From positions 1 to 5,549 of the forward strand of contig DSDB01000543.1 in NCBI GenBank assembly GCA_011057845.1: a stretch of DNA of 5,549 nt, read 5' to 3'. Below the pieces are notes generated by a model that saw only the letters and a program-made list of their open reading frames with translations, was not told the DNA's origin and ran no database searches. The position numbers and the translations under genes are program-made. The stretch is from Phycisphaerales bacterium. Lineage in GTDB: Bacteria > Planctomycetota > Phycisphaerae > Sedimentisphaerales > Anaerobacaceae. Shown one piece after another: positions 1 through 5,549 of this stretch (positions are counted from its first letter, which is position 1; each line of letters begins with the position of its first letter).

Positions 1-141
1 GCCGAGGAAATGGATGTCCGCATCGGGGCGGGTTTCGAGGGGCTGATCGACGACCTGCGTATCTACAAACGGCCGCTGACGGAAGTCGAAATCAAAACGA
101 TCTACCGGCTCAAGAGCGACAAGCCAACACCGACGTCTTAG
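1..141 (+). CDS. C-terminal end of a LamG/concanavalin-A-like domain protein (5' truncated)
   Basis: An open frame enters from the left edge and ends at TAG 139-141, giving 46 residues. The segment GLIDDLRIYKRPLTEVEI matches the closing strand of LamG-like (concanavalin A-like, Laminin_G_3) domains, whose usual end is G-x-I-D-[DE]-[VL]-R-I-Y-x-R-x-L-[ST]-x-x-E-I. After it comes a short polar tail ending KPTPTS. Such domains are beta-sandwich binding modules, typically on secreted or surface proteins that bind carbohydrate or protein. The rest of the protein, including any catalytic domain and signal peptide, lies outside the window, so its overall function cannot be given. The next gene starts 27 nt downstream on the same strand, which suggests cotranscription. 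The domain call is fairly safe; the role is unknown. Confidence 0.8.
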   Translation, partial: AEEMDVRIGAGFEGLIDDLRIYKRPLTEVEIKTIYRLKSDKPTPTS

Positions 142-168
142 AAGCTACCTTCCCGGAAGGAGACCAGC

Positions 169-1176
169 ATGAACGAATCCGCAATCACCCGCCGACAACT
201 GATGAAAGACGCCACGGCCGCCGCGGCTGGGCTGGCCGCCATGAGCCTGACGGCCGGACTGACGCCGGCCCTCGCCGACGAAATCGATACCTCCAGGATT
301 CTCAATTACAACCCGAACATGGAGTACCGCCGCCAGGGCAAGACCAACCTCATGGTCTCGGCCGTGTGCCTGGGCGGGCACTCCCGCAGCAACCTGCAGG
401 AGCGCACCGAGATTATCAGCCGCTGCATCGACGCGGGCATCAACTACATCGACGCCTGCTGGGACAACGAGGTCAAGCGGGACGCCGAGGCCCTCAAAGG
501 CCGTCGCGACAAGATGTATCTGGCGCTGTCGCACGGGGCCAAGGAGGTCCGCAACGAGGAATACCGTACCTCGGCGAAGCTCCTGGGCTCGCTCGATGAG
601 CTTCTGCACGACTCCGGCCAGGAGTACACCGACCTGTGGAGGATCACCTGCTTCGAGCCGGGCGGCCGCCACACCTTCGATACCGCCTGCGAGATTGTCG
701 ATGCCCTCGAAAAGGCCAGGAAACAGGGCAAGGCCCGTTTCATCGGCTTTTCCACCCACGACCGGCGGTGGATTCAGTTTATGATTCAGTACTTCCCGCA
801 GGTTGATGTGGTGTGTTTCCCCTTTACGACCATGAGCCGCCGCGCCCAGACCGACAGCGTATTCGATGCCCTCAAGAAGCAGGATGTTGGGGCATTCGGC
901 ATCAAACCGTATGCAGCCGGGTCGCTGTTTACCGCCGACGGACAGGAGAACATGAAGCGGGCGCGTCTGGCCCTGCGGTACATCCTCGCCAGCAACACCG
1001 TGATCCCCATACCGGGGCTCAACAGCGTCGAAGAGGTCGATAACGCCGTCAAGGCCGTCCAGGAGCGACGCGAGTTCGATCTCAAGGAACAGGCCCAGCT
1101 CGAAGAAGTCAACCGGCATGCCCTGGCGTCATTGCCGCCGAACTACCAGTGGCTGCGGCAATGGCAATACGTCTGA
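169..1176 (+). CDS. Tat-exported aldo/keto reductase family protein lacking most of the catalytic tetrad
   Basis: A 335-residue protein. The ATG is preceded by AGGAG (158-162) with a 6-nt spacer. Residues 1-36 form a twin-arginine signal: TRRQLMK with Arg8-Arg9, an Ala/Leu-rich stretch, and a probable cut after Ala-Leu-Ala36. Export of the folded protein is therefore expected. Residues about 51-315 follow the aldo/keto reductase TIM barrel: MEYRRQGKTNLMVSAVCLGG at the start, DAGINYID (88-95), EYTDLWRI (152-159), GKARFIGFSTHD (187-198), FGIKPYAAGSLF (243-254) and VIPIPGLNSVEEVDNA (278-293). Length fits the family. By eye, Asp95 of the tetrad is kept, but the Tyr position is occupied by Asn100 or a neighbour, the Lys position by His122 (LSH where TK is usual) and the His position by Thr160 (RIT where QIH is usual). 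Normal NAD(P)H-dependent carbonyl reduction is thus doubtful, and a binding or altered role is possible. I recall similar exported homologues in Planctomycetota. It probably shares a transcript with the flanking LamG and cytochrome genes. Confidence 0.9.
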   Translation: MNESAITRRQLMKDATAAAAGLAAMSLTAGLTPALADEIDTSRILNYNPNMEYRRQGKTNLMVSAVCLGGHSRSNLQERTEIISRCIDAGINYIDACWDNEVKRDAEALKGRRDKMYLALSHGAKEVRNEEYRTSAKLLGSLDELLHDSGQEYTDLWRITCFEPGGRHTFDTACEIVDALEKARKQGKARFIGFSTHDRRWIQFMIQYFPQVDVVCFPFTTMSRRAQTDSVFDALKKQDVGAFGIKPYAAGSLFTADGQENMKRARLALRYILASNTVIPIPGLNSVEEVDNAVKAVQERREFDLKEQAQLEEVNRHALASLPPNYQWLRQWQYV

Positions 1177-1220
1177 CCGGGCCGAACCGCATCCCCAATC
1201 CCCAGCAGAAGGCAGAACGC

Positions 1221-1766
1221 ATGAAGTATATCCTGACGGCCGCGGCAACACTCTCGGTGCTCGCCGTGCTCAGTTGTGAACCCAACACGAAAGGCAAAGG
1301 CCCCAGGACCGATCCCGCCGCCGACTCGCGGGAGGTCGTCCCGGCCGCAACGTCGCCCGTTGAGAATGGGCCTTTGCTGCTCGACGATGAGCCACTGATG
1401 CTCGATGAAGACGAGACGGACGCGGCTACAGGGGCCGACAACAGCCGCTGCCACGTCTGTCATATCAACTACGCCACAGAGGAACTCGCCGTCACACACG
1501 CCAGGGCCGGGAAAGGCTGCGCAAGCTGCCACGGGCCCAGCGACGAGCACATTGCCGACGAGTCCTGGGCCTCCGGCGGCAACGGCACCGCCCCCGATAT
1601 CATGTACCCAAAAGACAAGATCAATCCCTCCTGTCTGGCCTGCCACAGGGCCGACAAGCTCCCCGAGGCCGAGCACAAGGCCCCGCTGGCTTCGAACGCC
1701 ACCGTGGTCTGCACGGACTGTCACGGCGACCATCGCCTGCACACCCGCCGCTGCAACTGGAAGTAG
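1221..1766 (+). CDS. tetrahaem c-type cytochrome, probable lipoprotein
   Basis: A 181-residue protein when started at ATG 1221. The frame is open to ATG 1149 inside the reductase gene, but 1221 is preferred. It gives an immediate signal peptide (MKYILTAAATLSVLAVLSC), has AAGG (1209-1212) 8 nt upstream, and avoids overlap. Cys19 in VLSC resembles a lipobox, although Leu at -2 is not the commonest residue, so lipid anchoring is probable rather than certain. Residues 20-75 are a polar, acidic linker. Four CxxCH haem-c motifs follow: CHVCH 77-81, CASCH 100-104, CLACH 138-142 and CTDCH 164-168. Additional His93, His110, His152, His171 and His174 could be distal ligands, so bis-His coordination of the four haems is plausible. 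The protein would transfer electrons outside the cytoplasmic membrane, with haem attached by a cytochrome c maturation system not seen here. The partner is unknown; the Tat-exported reductase homologue 44 nt upstream is the obvious candidate. No catalytic signature of a specific multihaem enzyme was recognised. Confidence 0.9.
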   Translation: MKYILTAAATLSVLAVLSCEPNTKGKGPRTDPAADSREVVPAATSPVENGPLLLDDEPLMLDEDETDAATGADNSRCHVCHINYATEELAVTHARAGKGCASCHGPSDEHIADESWASGGNGTAPDIMYPKDKINPSCLACHRADKLPEAEHKAPLASNATVVCTDCHGDHRLHTRRCNWK

Positions 1767-1795
1767 TCTCCTTCATCCAACAAACCGTGGATAAG

Positions 1796-3418
1796 TCACG
1801 GCGCGGCGCGGCGAACCACGCGGAACCCGAGACCCAGCCCTCGATAGTGCGGATAATTGAAGTTCCTGTTCGAGCATCGGCTGCGGTCGGGATTGAGAAT
1901 CCATGAGCCGCCGCGAGTCACCCGCGCGCTGCCGCTGGCCGGGCCGCGGGGATTGTCCTTGATCTTGAAGTCGTAATACGACAGGCCGTACCAGTCGTTG
2001 CACCACTCCCACACGTTGCCCGCCATGTCATACAGTCCGAAACCGTTGGGCGGGTAGAATCCCACCGGCGTCGTCCGCGGATAGGGGTCTTTCTCGAACG
2101 GGTCGCCCGAACCCCACCAGTTGGTCTTAGTCGGGTCCTCCTCGTCTCCCCACGGGTACTTCCTGCGTTCGAGTCCTCCCCGGGCGGCGTACTCCCATTC
2201 CGCCTCCGTCGGCAGCCGGTAGCCATCCCCGGCGAAATCGCACTCCCAATCGGCCGGATTGTAGCACGGGCGCAAACCCTGCCGCAGGCTGAGCCAGTTG
2301 CAGTACGCCGCCGACCCGAACCAACTGATCTCGAGCATGGGATGGTTCTCCTTGCCCGGCTGCACGGTGAACTGGTTTTTCGCAAATGCGATCTGGCTCC
2401 AGGAGTCGAATTCGCGGACATTGCAGTAGGGTTCGTTGCGGCCGACGCCAAAGACAATGCGCTCCTGCACGGCGACCCGGCCGTTTCGCAGGGCGTCATT
2501 GAGATACTCGCAATACTGGCGGTTTGTCACCTCCGTCGCCCCCATCAGCAACGGCGCAATCTCGACGACGTGCACCGGACGCTCATCCGCATCCCAGGCG
2601 CCGAAATGGTCACCCATCTCGAAAGAACCGCCCGGAATCGGGATCATGGCGTTGGGATCGGGCTTGCCGCCCGCTTGCAGCGACACCGGTATGTTATCGG
2701 TTGTTGGGACGGGCAGGTTCGGCTCCACGATCGCCTGGCCCGCGCCGCCCCGCGCATCGGGCTCGGCAACATGGTTGCCATCGACAGCCTCGGGACCCGG
2801 CGTCGGCCCTGGCGCAATCACAGACAGGTTGGGCTCGGCCACGGGGATATTCACGTCCAGCCCCACAGGGCGGTCAGGTTCAACGACAGTCCGGTTGGGT
2901 TCGACTACCGGGATATGCACATGCACGCCGACGGGCCCATTGGCGTCCGGCGCAGCAACAACATCATTCGGATCAACAACGGGCTCGATACGCGGAATCC
3001 GGATAGCAAACGGCTTCTCACATCGGTCGGATACGGATGCATGCAGTACACTGCGGACGGCAATCACACACTGGTTTGAATCGACCACCGGGGCCTTCCA
3101 TACATACGAATTGGCATCCGACACACGGTTGGCATCCGTGAAGGCCCCCCCGCCGTCGCTGGAAAAAGCCACGATGACGTCGCCGACGATGCCCCGGCTC
3201 GTCCAGACAATGCTGATCACGGCATTGGGCTCGAAGACCTCGCCGCCGGTCGGATACAGCAGCTCCAGTGCCGGCGGGCGGTTGTCAATAGCAAAGAGAC
3301 CCGACTCAGCAGAGCCCGTGTCCGCCATCGCCATCGAGCACAACCCCAGGCACATGACCACCGCCACGACGGACCCGTCCATTAGAACCCGCACAAACGT
3401 CTTGAGATCGAGCCTCAC
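1796..3418 (-). CDS. exported Ig-like plus SUMF1 (FGE-sulfatase-like) domain protein, downstream paralogue
   Basis: A 540-residue protein if translation starts at GTG 3418-3416. That GTG overlaps the upstream TGA (GTGA) and has GAGGGGA 5 nt before it. ATG 3382 is an alternative but lacks a visible Shine-Dalgarno and gives a signal peptide without positive charges. Residues 1-32 are a signal peptide (cut near AMA-D). Residues about 47-142 resemble an Ig/Fn3-like beta-domain (YPTGGEVFEP, ISIVWTS, SSDGGGAF, YVWKAP, PFAIRIP). Residues 143-257 are a Pro/Asn/Asp-rich linker with degenerate repeats. Residues about 258-537 are a SUMF1 domain: IPGGSFEMGD, EVTNRQYCEYLN, YRLPTEAEWEYAARGG, PWGDE, GLYDMAGNVWEWCNDW, TRGGSW and GFRVVR. 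The cysteine pair that catalyses Cys-to-formylglycine conversion in true FGE is absent: RGGSWILNPDRSRC has one Cys. Activation of sulfatases is therefore unlikely, and an extracellular binding or structural role is inferred. Its paralogue lies immediately upstream, and expression is probably translationally coupled. Confidence 0.87.
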   Translation of the reverse strand: MRLDLKTFVRVLMDGSVVAVVMCLGLCSMAMADTGSAESGLFAIDNRPPALELLYPTGGEVFEPNAVISIVWTSRGIVGDVIVAFSSDGGGAFTDANRVSDANSYVWKAPVVDSNQCVIAVRSVLHASVSDRCEKPFAIRIPRIEPVVDPNDVVAAPDANGPVGVHVHIPVVEPNRTVVEPDRPVGLDVNIPVAEPNLSVIAPGPTPGPEAVDGNHVAEPDARGGAGQAIVEPNLPVPTTDNIPVSLQAGGKPDPNAMIPIPGGSFEMGDHFGAWDADERPVHVVEIAPLLMGATEVTNRQYCEYLNDALRNGRVAVQERIVFGVGRNEPYCNVREFDSWSQIAFAKNQFTVQPGKENHPMLEISWFGSAAYCNWLSLRQGLRPCYNPADWECDFAGDGYRLPTEAEWEYAARGGLERRKYPWGDEEDPTKTNWWGSGDPFEKDPYPRTTPVGFYPPNGFGLYDMAGNVWEWCNDWYGLSYYDFKIKDNPRGPASGSARVTRGGSWILNPDRSRCSNRNFNYPHYRGLGLGFRVVRRAAP

Positions 3419-4626
3419 CGCAGTCCCCTCACCACGCGAAATCCAATATCCCCCTGTCGGGCGGTCGGCAAAGCATTGCCGCGCATCGACACGCGGCACT
3501 GCGTCGCGAAGAACTTCCAGCATCCTCCCCGCACGACCCTCCTGTCGCCGGTCGGCGGCCCAAGCGGATCGGCCGTGGGACTGGCGCTATAGAACGCACC
3601 GTCGTATGCATCATTGCACCACTGCCAGACGTTGCCTGCCATGTCGTAGAGCCCGTAGCCGTTGGCCGGATAATGCCCCACCGGCGTCGTCTGCGGGTAT
3701 GGCCCGGATTCCCACCGGTCGCCCGAACTGAACCAGTTGGCCCGGGACGGATCGTGTTCATTGCCCCACGGATACAGCCCGCCAACAATTCCTCCCCGCG
3801 CCGCATACTCCCACTGGGCCTCCGTGGGCAGGTGGTAGCCGTCGGCCCGCAAGTCGCACGCCCAGGTCGTTGGGTCGTAACATGCCTGCCGGCCTTCGCT
3901 CCGACTGAGCCAGTTGCAGTAGGCCGCGGCCCCATACCAACTGACCGCCACGACCGGATGTGTTTCGCGGTCGGCCAATGCGGTGAATAGACCCTCTCGC
4001 CGGTGTATCTGGCTCATCGGGTCGGCGGCCCGCGTGCTCAGCAGCCCAATATCGCGCCCTCGCAGATAGACAACACCATCACGCAGCTCGATCTGGGCGC
4101 CGGCCATGGCGGCGTTGAGAAACTCGCAGTATTGCTCGTTGGTCACATGCGTGGCCTGCATGACAAACGCCCCAACGCTCACCGGGTGCACCGGAAGCTC
4201 ATCCGGTTTTCCGATCCCCGCCGTATCGCCCATCTCGAACGACCCGGCGGCTATCTCCAGGTACTGCCGCCACAGGGCCGATTTGCCGTCGTCGGCCGTC
4301 ACACGAACCTTGTAGCGGCTCCCAAAGGCCCCTGGAAGGTCCGCCGCGCAGTTCCACGCAATCTCCCGATCCGCCCCCGGCGCAACACCGGCTCCGACAT
4401 GGCCGCTCAGACTGCTCGCCCGCACGGACCAGGTCTGTCCGCCGTCATCGCTGACCTCCACGGACACGACACAGGCATCGCCGTCGGCGTCCGCCAGGTC
4501 ATATCGAATCTCGACCCGGTTCGAGCCGTCGTGCCGCTGGCCGACGCGGACGTTCGATACCGTCGGCGGATCGTTGGCCCATGCGCAAGCACAGACCGCC
4601 GGACCCAGCAGCAGGCACAGCCTCAT
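3415..4626 (-). CDS. exported Fn3/Ig-like plus SUMF1 (FGE-sulfatase-like) domain protein, upstream paralogue
   Basis: A 403-residue protein from ATG 4626. The frame is open to ATG 4701, but 4626 gives a compact signal peptide (MRLCLLLGPAVCACAWA, cut before Asn18) and has GGGAG 5 nt upstream. Starting at 4701 would add 25 residues ahead of the hydrophobic stretch. Residues about 19-112 look like an Fn3/Ig-like beta-domain (PPTVSNVRVGQ, RVEIRYDLADADGD, SVEVSDDGGQTW, YKVRVTADDG). Residues about 123-401 are a SUMF1 domain: IAAGSFEMGD, HVTNEQYCEFLN, YHLPTEAQWEYAARGG, YPWGNE, GLYDMAGNVWQWCND, VRGGCW and GFRVVRG. It lacks the FGE active-site Cys pair; the region reads RGGCWKFFATQCR, where Cys368 replaces the usual Ser of GGS and the spacing to Cys377 does not fit. 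It is a clear paralogue of the downstream gene along the whole SUMF1 domain but has no long linker. It is the first gene behind a good promoter at 4726-4754. A formylglycine-generating role is unlikely; function is unknown. Confidence 0.87.
   Translation of the reverse strand: MRLCLLLGPAVCACAWANDPPTVSNVRVGQRHDGSNRVEIRYDLADADGDACVVSVEVSDDGGQTWSVRASSLSGHVGAGVAPGADREIAWNCAADLPGAFGSRYKVRVTADDGKSALWRQYLEIAAGSFEMGDTAGIGKPDELPVHPVSVGAFVMQATHVTNEQYCEFLNAAMAGAQIELRDGVVYLRGRDIGLLSTRAADPMSQIHRREGLFTALADRETHPVVAVSWYGAAAYCNWLSRSEGRQACYDPTTWACDLRADGYHLPTEAQWEYAARGGIVGGLYPWGNEHDPSRANWFSSGDRWESGPYPQTTPVGHYPANGYGLYDMAGNVWQWCNDAYDGAFYSASPTADPLGPPTGDRRVVRGGCWKFFATQCRVSMRGNALPTARQGDIGFRVVRGLR
3424..3430 (-). promoter_or_regulatory. 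ribosome binding site for the downstream SUMF1 gene, inside the upstream gene
   Basis: On the minus strand GAGGGGA lies 5 nt before GTG 3418. It is formed by the codons for Val-Arg-Gly near the C-terminus of the upstream SUMF1 protein. With the GTGA stop/start overlap it supports coupled translation and decides the start in favour of GTG 3418 over ATG 3382. Confidence 0.6.
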
Positions 4627-4631
4627 CGCAA

Positions 4632-4636
4632 CTCCC
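4632..4636 (-). promoter_or_regulatory. ribosome binding site for the upstream SUMF1 gene
   Basis: GGGAG on the minus strand with a 5-nt spacer (TTGCG) to ATG 4626. The other in-frame ATG at 4701 is preceded only by a weak GGCGG, so this site favours the shorter protein that starts directly with its signal peptide. Confidence 0.5.
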
Positions 4637-4725
4637 GGTCTTCCTGTCAATGCGCCCTTACAAGCCATAGGAAACAGTCCGTAAACCAGCCGTCCGTCCA
4701 TGACAACCGCCAGTACGATTCACAC

Positions 4726-4754
4726 CTTATAACACCCCGCCGGATGCTTTACAA
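4726..4754 (-). promoter_or_regulatory. sigma70-like promoter of the SUMF1 gene pair
   Basis: Minus strand: -35 TTGTAA (4754-4749, 4 of 6 consensus bases), a 17-nt spacer, and -10 TATAAG (4731-4726, 5 of 6). Transcription would begin near 4719, giving a leader of about 93 nt to ATG 4626, or about 18 nt to the alternative ATG 4701. It stands out as AT-rich sequence in a GC-rich background and lies directly upstream of a gene on the correct strand. The consensus is the general bacterial housekeeping one; the host's own promoter rules are not known. Confidence 0.55.
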
Positions 4755-4759
4755 GAACC

Positions 4760-4779
4760 AGTCCTCCTGACGGGAGACT
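4760..4779. repeat. imperfect inverted repeat next to the SUMF1 promoter
   Basis: The arms AGT-C-CTCC and GGAG-ACT can pair as 7 bp with one bulged C around the short loop TGACG. It begins 5 nt beyond the -35 hexamer of the minus-strand promoter, where a regulator could bind. There is no T-run, so it does not look like a terminator. A short repeat like this can arise by chance. Confidence 0.3.
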
Positions 4780-4883
4780 CTTCACAGGCGGATTGTTGCA
4801 GCAGGGGCCTGGTTCGGATACCATGCGCGGCACAAAGGATACGCCGCCACGGGTCGTATGTCGTGGCGTCCAAGGAATCATTC

Positions 4884-5549
4884 ATGGATAAGTACATTTG
4901 CATACACGGCCATTTCTATCAGCCGCCCCGGGAGAACCCGTGGCTGGAGGGGGTGGAATTGCAGGATTCGGCCTATCCCTACCACGACTGGAACATGCGG
5001 ATTACGGACGAGTGCTACAGGCAGAACTCGGCCTCGCGGATCCTCGGGCCGGATCGGCGGATTGTCGATATCGTCAACAATTACGCCAACATGAGTTTCA
5101 ACTTCGGCCCGACCCTCCTGTACTGGCTCGAAGAGCATGCGCCGGACGTCTACGCCAGGATCCTCGAAGCCGACGCCAAGAGCCGCGAGAAGTTCTCCGG
5201 CCACGGCGCCGCCCTGGCGCAGGCGTACAACCACATCGTCATGCCCCTGGCGAACGACCGCGACCGCCACACACAGGTCATCTGGGGGATACGGGATTTC
5301 CAGCAACGGTTCGGGCGGGACCCGGAGGGCATGTGGCTACCGGAAGCAGCCGTCAACCTGCCGACCCTCGAATGCCTTGTTGACCACGGCATCCAGTTCA
5401 CGATCCTGGCGCCGCGGCAGGCCAAGCGCGTCCGCAAGATCGGCGCCAAACGATGGACGGCGGTGGCCGACGAGAGGATGGACACAACCGTCGCCTACCG
5501 CTGCGAGTTGCCTTCCGGCCGGAGTATCGTGTTGTTCTTCTACAACGGC
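4884..5549 (+). CDS. GH57 glycoside hydrolase family protein, DUF3536 type (3' truncated)
   Basis: The frame is open from ATG 4884 to the right edge, giving 222 residues with no stop. AAGGA (4872-4876) lies 7 nt before the ATG. The start MDKYICIHGHFYQPPRENPW is characteristic of a GH57 subgroup, often annotated as DUF3536 domain-containing, whose members are roughly 800 residues long as I recall; most of the protein is therefore missing. Visible motifs are HGHFYQP (8-14, conserved region 1), VNNYANMSFNFGPTLL (64-79), SGHGAALAQAYNHIVMPLAN (105-124) and PEGMWLPE (147-154). Glu154 corresponds to the catalytic nucleophile of GH57 enzymes. The family cleaves or transfers alpha-glucan chains (amylase, branching or glucanotransferase activities); the exact activity of this subgroup is not known to me. 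There is no signal peptide, so it is probably cytoplasmic and may act on glycogen-like polymers. It is divergent from the SUMF1 pair, and nothing in the window links it functionally to its neighbours. Confidence 0.9.
   Translation, partial: MDKYICIHGHFYQPPRENPWLEGVELQDSAYPYHDWNMRITDECYRQNSASRILGPDRRIVDIVNNYANMSFNFGPTLLYWLEEHAPDVYARILEADAKSREKFSGHGAALAQAYNHIVMPLANDRDRHTQVIWGIRDFQQRFGRDPEGMWLPEAAVNLPTLECLVDHGIQFTILAPRQAKRVRKIGAKRWTAVADERMDTTVAYRCELPSGRSIVLFFYNG

Larger units (their letters stand above)
4627..4883. other. divergent intergenic region between the SUMF1 pair and the GH57 gene
   Basis: These 257 nt separate two divergently read genes. They hold the minus-strand promoter at 4726-4754, the imperfect inverted repeat at 4760-4779, and the leaders of both genes. 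No convincing plus-strand promoter, small gene or RNA gene was seen. Small frames reading through here extend antisense across the flanking genes and have no supporting features. Confidence 0.6.

Noticed and set aside
145..1119. 324-codon minus-strand open frame opposite the reductase gene
   Set aside because: It is fully antisense to a gene with clear family motifs. Its translation is low-complexity Gly/Val/Ala/Leu-rich without a recognisable domain, as expected from GC-rich codon bias.
1149..1220. 24-codon N-terminal extension of the cytochrome
   Set aside because: It would overlap the reductase gene and place a polar stretch before the hydrophobic signal. ATG 1221 has a better-placed AAGG and yields a standard signal peptide.
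1143..1742. 199-codon minus-strand open frame opposite the cytochrome gene
   Set aside because: The plus strand encodes four CxxCH motifs and a signal peptide in this interval. The antisense product has no recognisable feature.
1785..1801. Possible terminator hairpin CCGTG / CACGG between the convergent genes
   Set aside because: The stem is only 5 bp with a 7-nt loop and no T-run on either strand, and it overlaps the stop codon of the minus-strand gene. It is too weak to call.
2436..3731. 431-codon plus-strand open frame opposite both SUMF1 genes
   Set aside because: It crosses the boundary of two well-supported minus-strand genes. The protein is Ser/Thr/Pro/Arg-rich, with repeats that only mirror the linker repeats of the opposite strand.
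1796..4626. Calling the two SUMF1 proteins formylglycine-generating enzymes or sulfatase modifiers
   Set aside because: The paired cysteines after the RGGS motif that carry out the reaction are absent in both, and no sulfatase is encoded in the window.
4003..4770. 255-codon plus-strand open frame opposite the upstream SUMF1 gene and its promoter
   Set aside because: It is antisense to conserved SUMF1 motifs and its product shows no domain or signal.
4796..4824. Candidate plus-strand promoter for the GH57 gene (TTGCAG, 17 nt, TACCAT)
   Set aside because: It matches only 3/6 and 4/6 of consensus, which is near what chance gives in such a region.

Overview
The window is GC-rich, densely coding bacterial DNA with six protein genes, two of them cut by the window edges. 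The gene mix points to Planctomycetota or a close relative: a LamG-type domain protein, a Tat-exported aldo/keto reductase homologue beside a multihaem cytochrome lipoprotein, tandem exported SUMF1-fold proteins, and a GH57 protein of the type often annotated with DUF3536. This placement rests on remembered family distribution, not on a marker gene. No RNA gene, insertion sequence, CRISPR array or phage gene was recognised.

Left part, plus strand (1-1766): the C-terminal tail of a LamG/concanavalin-A-like protein (1-141), a Tat-exported aldo/keto-reductase-fold protein (169-1176) and a tetrahaem c-type cytochrome with a lipoprotein-like signal (1221-1766). The gaps of 27 and 44 nt suggest one transcript. 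The reductase homologue appears to keep only the Asp of the usual Asp-Tyr-Lys-His tetrad, so its chemistry is doubtful. Both it and the cytochrome should act outside the cytoplasmic membrane, which makes a shared redox or binding role possible but unproven.

Middle part, minus strand (4626 down to 1796): two paralogous exported proteins, each built as signal peptide, Ig/Fn3-like beta-domain and SUMF1 (formylglycine-generating-enzyme-like) domain. The downstream gene most likely starts at a GTG that overlaps the upstream stop codon (GTGA), with its Shine-Dalgarno sequence inside the end of the upstream gene. Both lack the paired active-site cysteines of true formylglycine-generating enzymes but share six cysteines at nearly identical spacing. 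This suggests disulfide-stabilised extracellular structural or binding proteins rather than sulfatase activators. A good sigma70-like promoter for the pair lies at 4726-4754. The pair converges on the cytochrome gene across only 29 nt, with no convincing terminator.

Right part, plus strand (4884-5549, running off the window): the N-terminal 222 residues of a cytoplasmic GH57 glycoside hydrolase family protein, divergent from the SUMF1 pair across a 257-nt intergenic region.

The most unusual points are the apparently tetrad-less, Tat-exported reductase homologue paired with a tetrahaem cytochrome, and the translationally coupled, cysteine-rich SUMF1 paralogues. No clearly new multi-gene system can be shown from this window alone.
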